From a virus, in the IMG/VR virus record IMGVR_UViG_3300042868_005761, positions 62,001 to 126,000 of that record: 64,000 bases of DNA; one strand, written 5' to 3'. Of the stretch, positions 7,953 to 16,474 are shown in pieces. Numbering within the stretch: the first letter of the stretch is position 1; each line of letters opens with the position of its first letter. The notes beneath the pieces were generated by a model. The model was not told the origin of the DNA and did no database searches. It was given only the letters and a program-made list of their open reading frames with translations. The position numbers and the translations under genes are program-made.

Positions 7953-9113
7953 ATGAATACAGTTATTTGGCAGAAAGAGGATCTTGATACTTGGATCCCA
8001 GGTACTTTACTTTGTATTAAGTACAATATATCTCGACATACGCTAGAGCGCCTTGCCAAGAGGGGAGCCATAGAAGTACAGAAGGGTGAAAATCCTAAAG
8101 CTACTTCTACCTTGAATAAGATTATTAATTACTATAAGATCCCAAGTAGTAAGAACATCAAGACTAAGAAGATTGGCCCTACTAAGCCAACTGTTATCCA
8201 AGCTCTAGCAAGCGCAGAAGACCCCAAGGATGTCACAAAGGATGTTGAGAAGGCAGGTAGTATACAAGCTTATCTCGATGCCGTTAAGGACGCGAAGGAC
8301 AAGGTCTTCTTAACAAAGAAGGCTAGCACTGCAGAAGCAGCAATTAAGATTCTTAGTTTAAGTGATATTCACTTTCCATTCCAGAACCAAGAAATAATTG
8401 ATGAAGTTATTGAGTTACATAAGGATGCAGACATTCTTGTACTTAATGGCGACTTACTAGATGGTTACGCCGCTAGTAGCTTTGCCAAGGATAAGAATAT
8501 TCCTATGCATCTAGAGTATACAATGGCTTTAGAGTTTGTTCGTAAAGTTTCTGGAATCTTTCCTCAAGTTTATATCGTACGTGGCAACCACGAGCATAGA
8601 CTTGAAAAATACTTTGCTAATAAGATTGATCCGACCATGCAGATGTTTGCATGCAAGGACACTCTGTATTACCTAGCAAAGGGTTATATCCTAGATGAGG
8701 ATGGTGCTCATATTGGCACTGTAGAACTACCAAACGTTATATACAATCCACAGGGTAATCCTTGGATCCTTCAACTAAACAAGACCGTATTTTTACACCC
8801 AAGCACTTATCTTAGCGCTCCTCTCGGCACTGTAGTTAAAGCTTGCGATTATTTGCAAAACTTCCTAGAATGGGATAGTTATGATTGCGTTGTTATGGGA
8901 CATACACATAAGCTGGGTAAGCTTGTCTACAAGGGTAAACTTGTAATGGAACAAGGTTGCTTAGTTAAGTTGATGGACTATCAGCGCAGTGCTAAGTTCA
9001 CAAAGGAAGCAGTTACATTAGGATATGCAGTCGTTTACCAAGACCAAGATGGCAATACATTATTTAACGAGACTGACGTTAAGTATTGCGGAACATTAAA
9101 CTATTTAAAGTAA
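7953..9113 (+). CDS. Calcineurin-like metallophosphoesterase with N-terminal HTH-like region
   Basis: This 386-residue phosphoesterase has all the di-metal motifs: SDIH (137-140), GDLLDG (166-171), RGNHEHR (210-216) and GHTH (316-319), with HP near residue 291. Such enzymes cleave phosphodiesters or phosphomonoesters; the fold includes SbcD/Mre11 nucleases. The N-terminal 60 residues contain a segment resembling a helix-turn-helix (KYNISRHTLERLAKRGAI), followed by a Lys/Thr-rich linker. That suggests DNA targeting, but it is inference. It starts 8 bases after the polymerase C-half, so a role in replication or end processing fits. No SbcC-like partner is seen in this window. Confidence 0.8.
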   Translation: MNTVIWQKEDLDTWIPGTLLCIKYNISRHTLERLAKRGAIEVQKGENPKATSTLNKIINYYKIPSSKNIKTKKIGPTKPTVIQALASAEDPKDVTKDVEKAGSIQAYLDAVKDAKDKVFLTKKASTAEAAIKILSLSDIHFPFQNQEIIDEVIELHKDADILVLNGDLLDGYAASSFAKDKNIPMHLEYTMALEFVRKVSGIFPQVYIVRGNHEHRLEKYFANKIDPTMQMFACKDTLYYLAKGYILDEDGAHIGTVELPNVIYNPQGNPWILQLNKTVFLHPSTYLSAPLGTVVKACDYLQNFLEWDSYDCVVMGHTHKLGKLVYKGKLVMEQGCLVKLMDYQRSAKFTKEAVTLGYAVVYQDQDGNTLFNETDVKYCGTLNYLK

Positions 9114-9123
9114 GAGGTACAAG

Positions 9124-9498
9124 ATGATTGAACAAGATAACCTACAAGACAATACCGCAGAGCCCGAGTACAGCGAAGACTTTCTTAAGGGTTCACCTAC
9201 CCGTGAAGAAGTCAATCAATACATGAATAATGTATATATGGCTGTTAACAATAGCGTTGGCCTCTATCAGGGATACATGGTTTCAGCACTAGTTGATACT
9301 CTGGTTGACACTCTTGCTGCTAATGGTATAGCCATTGAGAAGGACAAGTTTATGGCAGAATTCCTTAGACGGAATGGCGAGTTTGCAAAGATTGCAAATG
9401 AAAAGATGAGAGAGATGTCAGACGAAGATCTAGCGTCCCCAGACGCTCAGCCTATGCCTGCTCCTTCTGTTCCTGCACCTGAGATTAAGCTGATTTAA
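9124..9498 (+). CDS. Hypothetical protein, 124 residues
   Basis: I do not recognise this protein. It has an acidic N-terminus, a mostly helical middle (residues 25-100) and a Pro/Ala-rich acidic C-terminus (PMPAPSVPAPEI). There is no signal peptide or membrane helix. AGAGG precedes the ATG, and it follows the phosphoesterase after 10 bases as the last protein gene before the tRNA promoter. Confidence 0.65.
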   Translation: MIEQDNLQDNTAEPEYSEDFLKGSPTREEVNQYMNNVYMAVNNSVGLYQGYMVSALVDTLVDTLAANGIAIEKDKFMAEFLRRNGEFAKIANEKMREMSDEDLASPDAQPMPAPSVPAPEIKLI

Positions 9499-9502
9499 TC
9501 TG

Positions 9503-9530
9503 TTGACATTGTTTTAAAATAGTCTATTAT
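9503..9530 (+). promoter_or_regulatory. Sigma-70-type promoter for tRNA-Asn
   Basis: A perfect -35 TTGACA (9503-9508) and a TATTAT -10 (9525-9530) are separated by 16 bases. Start of transcription would be near 9537, a few bases before the tRNA. A TATAAT at 9531-9536 is too far from the -35 and would start inside the tRNA. Confidence 0.65.
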
Positions 9531-9540
9531 TATAATCAAT

Positions 9541-9613
9541 TCTGGCTTAGCTCAGTAGGTAGAGCAAGGGACTGTTAATCCCTGGGTCACAGGTTCGAAT
9601 CCTGTAGCCAGAG
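9541..9613 (+). tRNA. tRNA-Asn (anticodon GTT)
   Basis: This is a complete 73-base tRNA. A 7-bp acceptor stem TCTGGCT/AGCCAGA (9541-9547 with 9606-9612), a D-arm GCTC/GAGC, an anticodon stem AGGGA/TCCCT with loop CTGTTAA (anticodon GTT at 9574-9576), and a T-arm ACAGG-TTCGAAT-CCTGT all pair perfectly. The discriminator base is G and the 3' CCA is not encoded, so it must be added by the host enzyme. It is the only tRNA found in the window and has its own promoter. Confidence 0.96.
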
Positions 9614-9640
9614 CTGATTATCTATATTTTAAGGAAAACA

Positions 9641-10822
9641 ATGGCGAAGAAACCAAAGAAAGATACAAAGGTTTCATTCCCAAGCTTAGAACATAAATTT
9701 TCCTTTTGGGGCACACTAGATCGAAGTATTGCTAATCAACCTAGCAGAATTCGTCCAGATATTAATCTGTATCCCAGTGAGGCAAGCGCTAAAATTAAAA
9801 ACGAGCACAACGAAGATATAATTATCGGCGGTTGTGTTCGCAAGTCATGGTTCAGAGCTATGATTCAGCGCATGGAAGCTACCAGCATCAAGCCTAATCT
9901 TGATCATGTGCTAGCTGCTGAACCTTTTACCCCGAAGGAACTTTGGAAGTTTTCATTAAGTAAGTACGCAGAAATAGCAATTACTGATGAAAGCAAAAGA
10001 GCTTGTGTATATGAAACAAATAGTCTTAGATTTAAATGGGAACTTCCATTCCCGTATAAATTATTGAAACCAGTAATTAGTGGTGAATTAGATCTTGCAG
10101 TTACAATACCTGACAAAGAAGACTATGAACTCCCAACCTTTGATCGAGACGGCAATCCTTCAATAACTTCTAGTGATATTAAGACTAATAACATTGTTGG
10201 CATTGAGATTAAAAGTATCTCAGGATACAAAGGACCTCGACAAGTATTTGGAGTAAAGAGCAAGAAAGGCCACTGGATTAGTTTACCTGAGCCAAAGCCT
10301 GAGCATTTACTTCAGTCAATCCTTTACCATATGTATTTCTGTATTCTTAAAAAGGAATATAGATACTGGAAGCTTGCATATATCAACCGTGAAAACGGTG
10401 AGCGAAAAGAATTTGATATTGATCTTATAAAAGAGAAAGTCGCAAATGGTAAGTTCTTACATAGAGTTTACGTAGACAGAGAGCCATACAAGCATGTCTT
10501 GTATGCCGAACATATACTTCAACGCTATCAGGAACTTCATACTCACTTAGAGAATGAAACACTTCCAAACAGAGACTTCGAACTTTTCTATGATCAAACT
10601 AAAATAGCGATCTTAGCTAGCAGAAAAGAATTATCTAAGATGGACACAGAGCTTTTTGACAAAGGCAAGAAAGTCAAGAAAGGTGATTGGAATTGCAGCT
10701 ATTGTCCATTCAAGAATATATGCTATGAAGCCAATGGTACTCCTAGAGATTTAACGAAATTGGATGTTACTGACATAGAAAGAATTAGCACAATGGAGGG
10801 TTCCGATGAAGAAGACGAATAG
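9641..10822 (+). CDS. Cas4/RecB-like PD-(D/E)XK exonuclease with predicted 4Fe-4S cluster
   Basis: This 393-residue nuclease belongs to the Cas4/AddB-like group. The catalytic core is SGELDLAV (D151) followed by GIEIKSI (E189, K191), and a QSILYHMYF helix matches motif QxxxY. One cysteine near the N-terminus (C65 in GGCVRKSW) and three at the C-terminus (C352, C355, C361) fit a 4Fe-4S cluster that clamps the fold. Such enzymes resect DNA ends. No CRISPR array or other cas gene is present, so it is probably a recombination or replication nuclease. It follows the tRNA and overlaps the sigma factor gene by 17 bases. Confidence 0.85.
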   Translation: MAKKPKKDTKVSFPSLEHKFSFWGTLDRSIANQPSRIRPDINLYPSEASAKIKNEHNEDIIIGGCVRKSWFRAMIQRMEATSIKPNLDHVLAAEPFTPKELWKFSLSKYAEIAITDESKRACVYETNSLRFKWELPFPYKLLKPVISGELDLAVTIPDKEDYELPTFDRDGNPSITSSDIKTNNIVGIEIKSISGYKGPRQVFGVKSKKGHWISLPEPKPEHLLQSILYHMYFCILKKEYRYWKLAYINRENGERKEFDIDLIKEKVANGKFLHRVYVDREPYKHVLYAEHILQRYQELHTHLENETLPNRDFELFYDQTKIAILASRKELSKMDTELFDKGKKVKKGDWNCSYCPFKNICYEANGTPRDLTKLDVTDIERISTMEGSDEEDE

Positions 10823-11903
10823 CAACTCGGTAGTTAGTCTGAATACATTAGTTCCTAAGAAAACAAGGAACTATACACTCAGTCTTGAGCCTCGAATCTC
10901 TGACTCTTCTTCTGTAATCTATGGAATGGAAAAGGATAGTATTGCTTATCTTAGCGACTACATTAAAAACCATCCTAGAATGAAAGATGCCGAGATGCAT
11001 CGTCTTGCTTGTAAATACTTCTACTTGAAGCAGCAGTATACACATTTAAAAGACCGCTTAGGTGCTGTTGAACTTAAACTAGAATCACCCAATGACGCTA
11101 TAACAACTAGTCTTTTAGTTGCCGAGAAAGAAGAGTTATCTTATCTTCTAGAATTAATTCCATACAAGGAAGTTTTTCTAGAACTAGAAGAGACTCTAGT
11201 CGCACATAATCTTCGTTTGATAGTGAAAATTGCAAGTAGCTATGGCGGTAAAGGATTATCTGTCGATGACCTAATACAAGAAGGTGTCTTTGGGTTTATG
11301 TATGCAATAGATAGATATGACCCAAACAAAAACGTTAAACTCGGAACATATGCGACTTGGTGGATTAAGCAGAAGATTACTCGTGCTTTGTCTAATAAAG
11401 CTAGATTAATTCGCTTGCCAGTCCATCTAACAATTGATATAACTAAAGTCCTTGGAGCAATACGGAAACATAATATTCCTTACTCTAGTAAGAATATTGG
11501 TAAACTTTCTAACCTTACCAGGATGAAAGAGTCAAGTGTTTCTCATGCCTTTGGTTATATTTATAGCTATACACCATACAATCAGATTGCCTTATACAAT
11601 AATGATCAGGCATTTTCTGAAGATCCGATGACACTTATAGTGGACAAGGAAAAGAAAGATGAACAAATCGAAGATGTAAATTTGAACTTAGATCAAAAAA
11701 CTTTTTGTTCTAATTTCTCTTCGGTAATTGACAAATTGAATACTCTTGAACAAGAGTTCATCTATAGAAAATATGGTATTCAAGGCTACAATGAGCATAC
11801 TCCAATTGAAATAAGAGAATGGCTTAAGAGTGTTAATATTAAACAACCTATCTTTTTTAAGAAAACTGTTCTTATAAAGATAGCTACTGAAATACTAAAA
11901 TAG
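10806..11903 (+). CDS. Sigma-70-family RNA polymerase sigma factor
   Basis: This 365-residue protein probably redirects host RNA polymerase to phage promoters. Region 2 is clear: NLRLIVKIA, GLSVDDLIQEGVFGF, then the -10 recognition segment GTYATWWIKQKITRAL and IRLPVHL entering region 3. The C-terminal 65 residues (LNTLEQEFIYRKYGIQG onward) correspond to region 4 but are divergent. About 130 residues precede region 2 and have no clear family match. GGAGGG (10797-10802) precedes the ATG within the end of the nuclease gene. It is the only sigma factor visible here and a candidate activator of the late tail operon; that link is inference. Confidence 0.9.
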   Translation: MKKTNSNSVVSLNTLVPKKTRNYTLSLEPRISDSSSVIYGMEKDSIAYLSDYIKNHPRMKDAEMHRLACKYFYLKQQYTHLKDRLGAVELKLESPNDAITTSLLVAEKEELSYLLELIPYKEVFLELEETLVAHNLRLIVKIASSYGGKGLSVDDLIQEGVFGFMYAIDRYDPNKNVKLGTYATWWIKQKITRALSNKARLIRLPVHLTIDITKVLGAIRKHNIPYSSKNIGKLSNLTRMKESSVSHAFGYIYSYTPYNQIALYNNDQAFSEDPMTLIVDKEKKDEQIEDVNLNLDQKTFCSNFSSVIDKLNTLEQEFIYRKYGIQGYNEHTPIEIREWLKSVNIKQPIFFKKTVLIKIATEILK

Positions 11904-11911
11904 AGGAATGT

Positions 11912-14461
11912 ATGATTACGAATCTGAGTGAGTTAGTAGAAACAATTGATAGAATCCCAGTCTCTCAGTACCTTGAGAAGATTGGTGTTGAGGTTACAAA
12001 GAATAAGAAAGTTGTCTGTGTCAATCCAGACCATGACGACCATAATCCTAGTATGCATGTTTACGATGACCGTGGATATGTAAAGTGTTTTAGTTGCGGC
12101 TTTTATGGTAGTTCTTTGAACGTCCACGCAATTAGAACTGGCCGGCAACTTGCTGGTGATGAGTTTGTTGATGTTGCTAAGGAAGTAGCAGATCTATTTG
12201 CTATTGACTATAACTTTGGCAAGCCAAGCCCAGAGGAAATCGAGCGTCAAAAGTATTTTCAAGTATATCATGAGGTCTCCTCATCTATTACCAAGATTAC
12301 TGATACTGCTCACCCAGATTTGTATAAGTACATTGCAGAGCGCTCATGGAATGCAGATAAGCTGCTTGAAATGGGCGTTGGCTATGTAGAGATTGGAGAT
12401 GGGCTTACTGTACTAGATAAGCTAAGAGAAGAGCGTCCTGACCAGGGATTCGGCATTTATGACACAAGTATGTTTGCCGATCCTCAGAACAAACTAGTAA
12501 CCACATTCTATGACGAGAAGGGCAGAACCGTTGGCTTTGCAGCTCGTAAGATTACTTGGCAAAAAGGCGACAAGGATAAGTGGGTAAACACTAGTGGCAT
12601 TGTTCCAATCTTTGATAAGAGCAACCTGCTTTATAATCATAAGATTGCCAAGCAAGCTATTAAGGCAGGAGCTGATACTCTGTATGTCTTTGAAGGTCAG
12701 AGTAGTGCAATTACTTGTTACCATAACGGCCTTAAAGCTGCTGTGGCAGCAGGTGGTTCTAGTCTAACTCCCGGTCAAGCTAGACTTCTTAAGAATCTTA
12801 ATCCTAGTAAGTATGTACTTTGCTTTGACCCTGATGATGCAGGTATTAAATGCACCATCAATGCCATTAGAGAACATGCTAGCACTCTAGGCGGCCATAA
12901 GCTTTATGTTAAAGATCTTCGTGTTAACGGCGATCTTGACCCAGATGAGTTTATCAGAGCTAATGACATTGAAGTATTCAAGACTGTTGAGAATGTTCCT
13001 GCTTTTGACTGGCTTTTCGGTGAGCTAACTAGAGAGAATGGATCCCGCGAGGTTATGCTTGATCTTATTAAGCTTATCTCTAGCTTCCATAGTCCTCTGG
13101 AGCGAGAAGATCTAGCTCGTAGTCTTAGTATGAAGACTGGTTACAGCTTCAATACTATTACTGAAGAGATTGATAATATTGTAAATGAGAAGGAACTTAC
13201 TCAGAAGCAGAAGGTAAAAGACCTTACTGATCAGGCTATGCTTGATATCCGTAAGAATCCTACCAGTGCTATCTCAGTTCTTGATGGTCTTAGAACCAGG
13301 ATTGAGAGCATTCAGGCTGATACTAATACCAGTGTTAGCAGCGGTGACTTCTATCTTCAAGAGATGCTTCGTTTTCAAGATGAGGCAGAAGCTTTCGAGG
13401 CTGTGTTCCCTGGCTTCCAAATGCCACTCATGCCCGGATTTGCCAGCGCATTTAACAATGACTGGTCAAGAGGTCGCATGATTTGTATTGGCGGCGAAGA
13501 GAATGCAGGTAAGAGTTCATTCAGTAGTTTTACATGTTACAACTTAGCACTACCAGAAGCTGACAACAATCTTCATGTTCTTTACATGACTATTGACGAT
13601 AGCGTTCCTGAGTTGTTTCCTAAGTTTGTAGCTATGGCTGGTCGTCATCGTACTCGTGGTTATCGCGGATATGAGGATGGCTTTCCTTTAGAGATCAACC
13701 ATATCGTTCGTCCTAAGTATTGGGGCAAGATCCTTAGGGATATTGATCCCCAGCTAGAGCAAGATATGCTTTATGCTTACAAGGTTGGCTATCAAGAGAT
13801 TATGAAGATGGCCCGCGAAGAACGTCTAGTGCTTTTCGGCATTCCACATGCCCAGAACCTAGAAGACTTTGAGCGTGCTATTGCTAGCTTCCGCAAGAAG
13901 TATCCTAGCGATAACATCTTTGCTTACTTGGATAATATCCATAAGCTTCCACTTGGTAACGCTGATGCACGTCTTGCATTCAAGGATATCTCTAATCGCG
14001 TTAAGATGGCTTCAGTCCGTCACAACATTGCTATTGGCGGTACCCTAGAATACAACAGCGACTCGAATAAGAGGCAGAAGGATCAGCGCCCGACTAACTC
14101 TAGCCTAGCAGAGTCTCGTGCCTTTAGATACGACGCTAGCGCCATTGTACACGTTTATAATCATAAGCATGTATTTGGTGATAAGAGTAACTGGTACCAT
14201 GAGACTAAGAGCGTTAGCCGTCCTGGTGTAGTCCAGAAGTTCCCAGTCATCGAAGCAATCATTGGCAAGAACAAGATCTCAGGTGACAAAGACACTCACT
14301 GTTTCCTATTTCATCCTACGAGTTCTTGGTTCGAAGAAGTTGACACCTATGAGATTGCTCAGGTTGTCAATGCCAGAGACCAGGCTGATGATAAGAACAA
14401 CAAAGACTATGCCAAGAAAGAAGATGTTGACGTCTGGGCTTTAGAGGATGACGATGCCTAG
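11912..14461 (+). CDS. Primase-helicase, T7 gp4-like (CHC2 zinc finger, TOPRIM, DnaB-like)
   Basis: This single 849-residue protein combines the primase and replicative helicase. A CHC2-type zinc finger (C36, H41 or H44, C59, C62) is followed by a TOPRIM domain with E261 in FEGQSS and FDPDDAG (305-311). The C-terminal RecA-type helicase has Walker A GGEENAGKSS (527-536), Walker B-like AYLDNIHKLP, and a later RPTNSSLAESRAFRYDAS segment corresponding to the DnaB motif with a conserved Arg. GAGGA precedes the ATG. With the split DnaE, this gives the phage its own replisome core. The acidic C-terminus could bind partners, as in T7 gp4. The next gene overlaps by 14 bases. Confidence 0.92.
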   Translation: MITNLSELVETIDRIPVSQYLEKIGVEVTKNKKVVCVNPDHDDHNPSMHVYDDRGYVKCFSCGFYGSSLNVHAIRTGRQLAGDEFVDVAKEVADLFAIDYNFGKPSPEEIERQKYFQVYHEVSSSITKITDTAHPDLYKYIAERSWNADKLLEMGVGYVEIGDGLTVLDKLREERPDQGFGIYDTSMFADPQNKLVTTFYDEKGRTVGFAARKITWQKGDKDKWVNTSGIVPIFDKSNLLYNHKIAKQAIKAGADTLYVFEGQSSAITCYHNGLKAAVAAGGSSLTPGQARLLKNLNPSKYVLCFDPDDAGIKCTINAIREHASTLGGHKLYVKDLRVNGDLDPDEFIRANDIEVFKTVENVPAFDWLFGELTRENGSREVMLDLIKLISSFHSPLEREDLARSLSMKTGYSFNTITEEIDNIVNEKELTQKQKVKDLTDQAMLDIRKNPTSAISVLDGLRTRIESIQADTNTSVSSGDFYLQEMLRFQDEAEAFEAVFPGFQMPLMPGFASAFNNDWSRGRMICIGGEENAGKSSFSSFTCYNLALPEADNNLHVLYMTIDDSVPELFPKFVAMAGRHRTRGYRGYEDGFPLEINHIVRPKYWGKILRDIDPQLEQDMLYAYKVGYQEIMKMAREERLVLFGIPHAQNLEDFERAIASFRKKYPSDNIFAYLDNIHKLPLGNADARLAFKDISNRVKMASVRHNIAIGGTLEYNSDSNKRQKDQRPTNSSLAESRAFRYDASAIVHVYNHKHVFGDKSNWYHETKSVSRPGVVQKFPVIEAIIGKNKISGDKDTHCFLFHPTSSWFEEVDTYEIAQVVNARDQADDKNNKDYAKKEDVDVWALEDDDA

Positions 14462-15203
14462 AATCTCTGCACCCATTGATGATCTAGTTGATACAGGTAA
14501 AAAACTTCGTGCTCTTAACGTGAATCAATTAGTTAGCTTTATGAGGTGCGGAGAGTATTTTAGGAATGAGATACTCGATCGTGTTGTTGCTTGGGATTTC
14601 TCTAAGGATCCATATAGTTTACTACTACACCATTTAATGGTATATGTTTTAAATTATTATGGAAAGAAAGGAGATTTCCCAAGTGACACCGACATAGTCC
14701 TAAGATTTTCGATAGCTCAAAATCTTTTGAAGAAAGCAGGGAATAGTTTTATTTTTCATAATAAAAATAATGATATTCTTTTCTCTATATTCAAATGGAG
14801 ATCTTACTTAAAAGAACTTTCAATTACTGATGTCAATCATATTGAGTTCTATGAAAGCTCAGGGGTAACAGTTAATTTTGCTATTCCTTTAATTACTGAA
14901 AAAGCTATCTATTTATTTAGTTTTTTCCCTAAAAAGGAATTCATTAAAACACCTTACTTCCACTTACCATTGCTAAAGCATTGGAATAAGAAAATATATA
15001 TTGTATATTTGAGTGGATCTAATTATAATATAGAGAATTTCACAGATAAAGATATTGATCTGAGGAAATTAAATAGCGTATACGCGAGTACACTTTTTGC
15101 TTACAAGAAAAATGTTTACTTGCCAATTTTTAATTGTAAATTACAAACATGTCCATTGTATACAAAATGCAATAGCATGTATTCAGATAGCAAGGAGAGC
15201 TAA
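14448..15203 (+). CDS. Cas4-like protein without visible catalytic residues
   Basis: This 251-residue protein keeps the frame of a Cas4/RecB-like nuclease but not its active site. Near the N-terminus, NQLVSFMRCGEYFRNEIL (25-42; C34) looks like the usual 'S-L--Y--CP--Y' opening. At the C-terminus C230, C235 and C241 form a cluster like that of the nuclease at 9641. Between them there is no GxxD followed by ExK. The equivalent region is hydrophobic (VNFAIPLITEKAIYLFSF). The gene is AT-richer than the flanking primase. It may be a structural or DNA-binding partner of the active nuclease. The assignment rests on the ends of the protein and is tentative. Confidence 0.55.
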   Translation: MTMPRISAPIDDLVDTGKKLRALNVNQLVSFMRCGEYFRNEILDRVVAWDFSKDPYSLLLHHLMVYVLNYYGKKGDFPSDTDIVLRFSIAQNLLKKAGNSFIFHNKNNDILFSIFKWRSYLKELSITDVNHIEFYESSGVTVNFAIPLITEKAIYLFSFFPKKEFIKTPYFHLPLLKHWNKKIYIVYLSGSNYNIENFTDKDIDLRKLNSVYASTLFAYKKNVYLPIFNCKLQTCPLYTKCNSMYSDSKES

Positions 15204-15577
15204 TGGAACCCATTGACTTTGATAATCCTGTTACTGCTATTCAACCAGCAACAGATAGCCTAGACGCCCCCAGAACAAGACGCATATACGGCGATGAAGC
15301 TAATATGCTAAGAATGCATAATGCATATAGACCTAATCCAGGTGGCAAGTACGATATTGACCGTCTCTATCGCAAGAGAGCAGAGTACGAACTAAGACAA
15401 TTGCAAAACGCAATTTTCAAAGAGAGGACTCTATACTGCGAAGAGAATGGAATTTCATTTATGGATTTCCAAAGTCAAGCTGCCGAAGACCCTTCAGTTA
15501 TGGAGACTTTATACGCAAGAGCAATAGTCAAGATCCCAAGAACCTGCAAGACAATTCTTGGAAACAATTATAAGTAA
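15203..15577 (+). CDS. Hypothetical protein, 124 residues
   Basis: I do not recognise this protein. Its first 45 residues are polar and likely flexible; the rest is charged and probably helical (YRKRAEYELRQLQNAIF). No membrane segment or catalytic motif is visible. AAGGAGAG precedes the ATG, and the start shares one base with the previous stop codon. Confidence 0.65.
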   Translation: MEPIDFDNPVTAIQPATDSLDAPRTRRIYGDEANMLRMHNAYRPNPGGKYDIDRLYRKRAEYELRQLQNAIFKERTLYCEENGISFMDFQSQAAEDPSVMETLYARAIVKIPRTCKTILGNNYK

Positions 15578-15599
15578 TATTTAATTTATTGAGGTAAAG

Positions 15600-16160
15600 A
15601 TGTCAGATTATATTTATGTTTTAGCAACAAACAGAGACACTGCTAATTTGATGACAGCTAAGATGTCTTCTAATTACGAAGCTAAAACACTTGATTTATT
15701 TTTCAATATTCCAGATAATTTTCTTCTGCTTGGCAGACAGAATAGCGAAGATCAATTAACTTATATGATTCCACTTGGATTCAAGACTTACGCTCCACAT
15801 GGTGCGGATATGCTTCTACTTCCTAGGAGTAGCTCTGGTAATCTACGTAAGCTTGCTCCGACTATAGATGACCCTCCTTACCTTGAGGCTTGTAAAAATG
15901 CTAATATTAAAGTCTTTGATGCAGATGCAATTCATCTATCCAACACAATGGGCTACATTGATTGGGATTATAGAAACGAATGGCAGTCTTTAGTCTATGT
16001 AGATAGAGACTTCAGGGTTGACTCTAATAGGGCCTATCTTCAAGCTATTCCGATGGAGCCTACTAAGTTTTCATTTAAACTTGTAGATGATATTAGTCAG
16101 ATCCCTAAAGAGTATCTTAATACTCAAAGAGGAGAGAATGGATTTGGTAGTTCAGGCTAA
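15600..16160 (+). CDS. dUTPase-like protein (trimeric dUTP diphosphatase fold)
   Basis: This 186-residue protein carries the ordered dUTPase motifs. They are GADMLLLPRSSSG (motifs 1-2, around 69-81), NTMGYIDWDYRNEW (motif 3, around 119-132) with the uracil-binding region, an RAYLQAIPM strand (motif 4), and a C-terminal RGENGFGSSG (motif 5, last 10 residues), the arm that closes over the phosphates. Hydrolysing dUTP to dUMP limits uracil in DNA and supplies dTMP synthesis. dCTP deaminase shares the fold, but the C-terminal glycine-rich motif 5 favours dUTPase. TGAGG precedes the ATG. Confidence 0.82.
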   Translation: MSDYIYVLATNRDTANLMTAKMSSNYEAKTLDLFFNIPDNFLLLGRQNSEDQLTYMIPLGFKTYAPHGADMLLLPRSSSGNLRKLAPTIDDPPYLEACKNANIKVFDADAIHLSNTMGYIDWDYRNEWQSLVYVDRDFRVDSNRAYLQAIPMEPTKFSFKLVDDISQIPKEYLNTQRGENGFGSSG

Positions 16161-16168
16161 GGATATAC

Positions 16169-16474
16169 ATGGCAACTTTTAATAAATACTTTGGATCACT
16201 TCAAGTAACAGACGGTAATCAATATGAGCTAACGAATGCAATGCCGAATCCAACTGGCAAAACTATTGTTAAACATATTTGTACTGTCACAAAAGGATTT
16301 CGAACATTCTGTATGGTTACGATTGAAACAGGGCCAGATCAGAAGTGGTACCTGAACGAGACAACTAGTGGGCAGTTCGAAGTAATCCAGGATGACGAAG
16401 AGTATAAAGAAATAGCCAAGTTTGTTGATGATTGGCTTAGTGATATAAGTGGCATTAAATTTGGTAAAGAATGA
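16169..16474 (+). CDS. Hypothetical protein, 101 residues
   Basis: I do not recognise this protein. It has a beta-rich N-terminal region (residues 1-70) and an acidic C-terminal helix (DDEEYKEIAKFVDDWL). AAGGA precedes the ATG. Its stop overlaps the next start as ATGA, implying coupled translation with the nuclease downstream. Confidence 0.65.
   Translation: MATFNKYFGSLQVTDGNQYELTNAMPNPTGKTIVKHICTVTKGFRTFCMVTIETGPDQKWYLNETTSGQFEVIQDDEEYKEIAKFVDDWLSDISGIKFGKE

Noticed and set aside
9531-9536. TATAAT as the -10 of the tRNA promoter
   Set aside because: It is 22 bases from TTGACA and would start transcription inside the tRNA; TATTAT at 9525 fits better.
9641-15203. A CRISPR-Cas remnant because of the Cas4-like genes
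   Set aside because: No repeat-spacer array, cas1 or cas2 is present; Cas4-like nucleases are common in phages without CRISPR.
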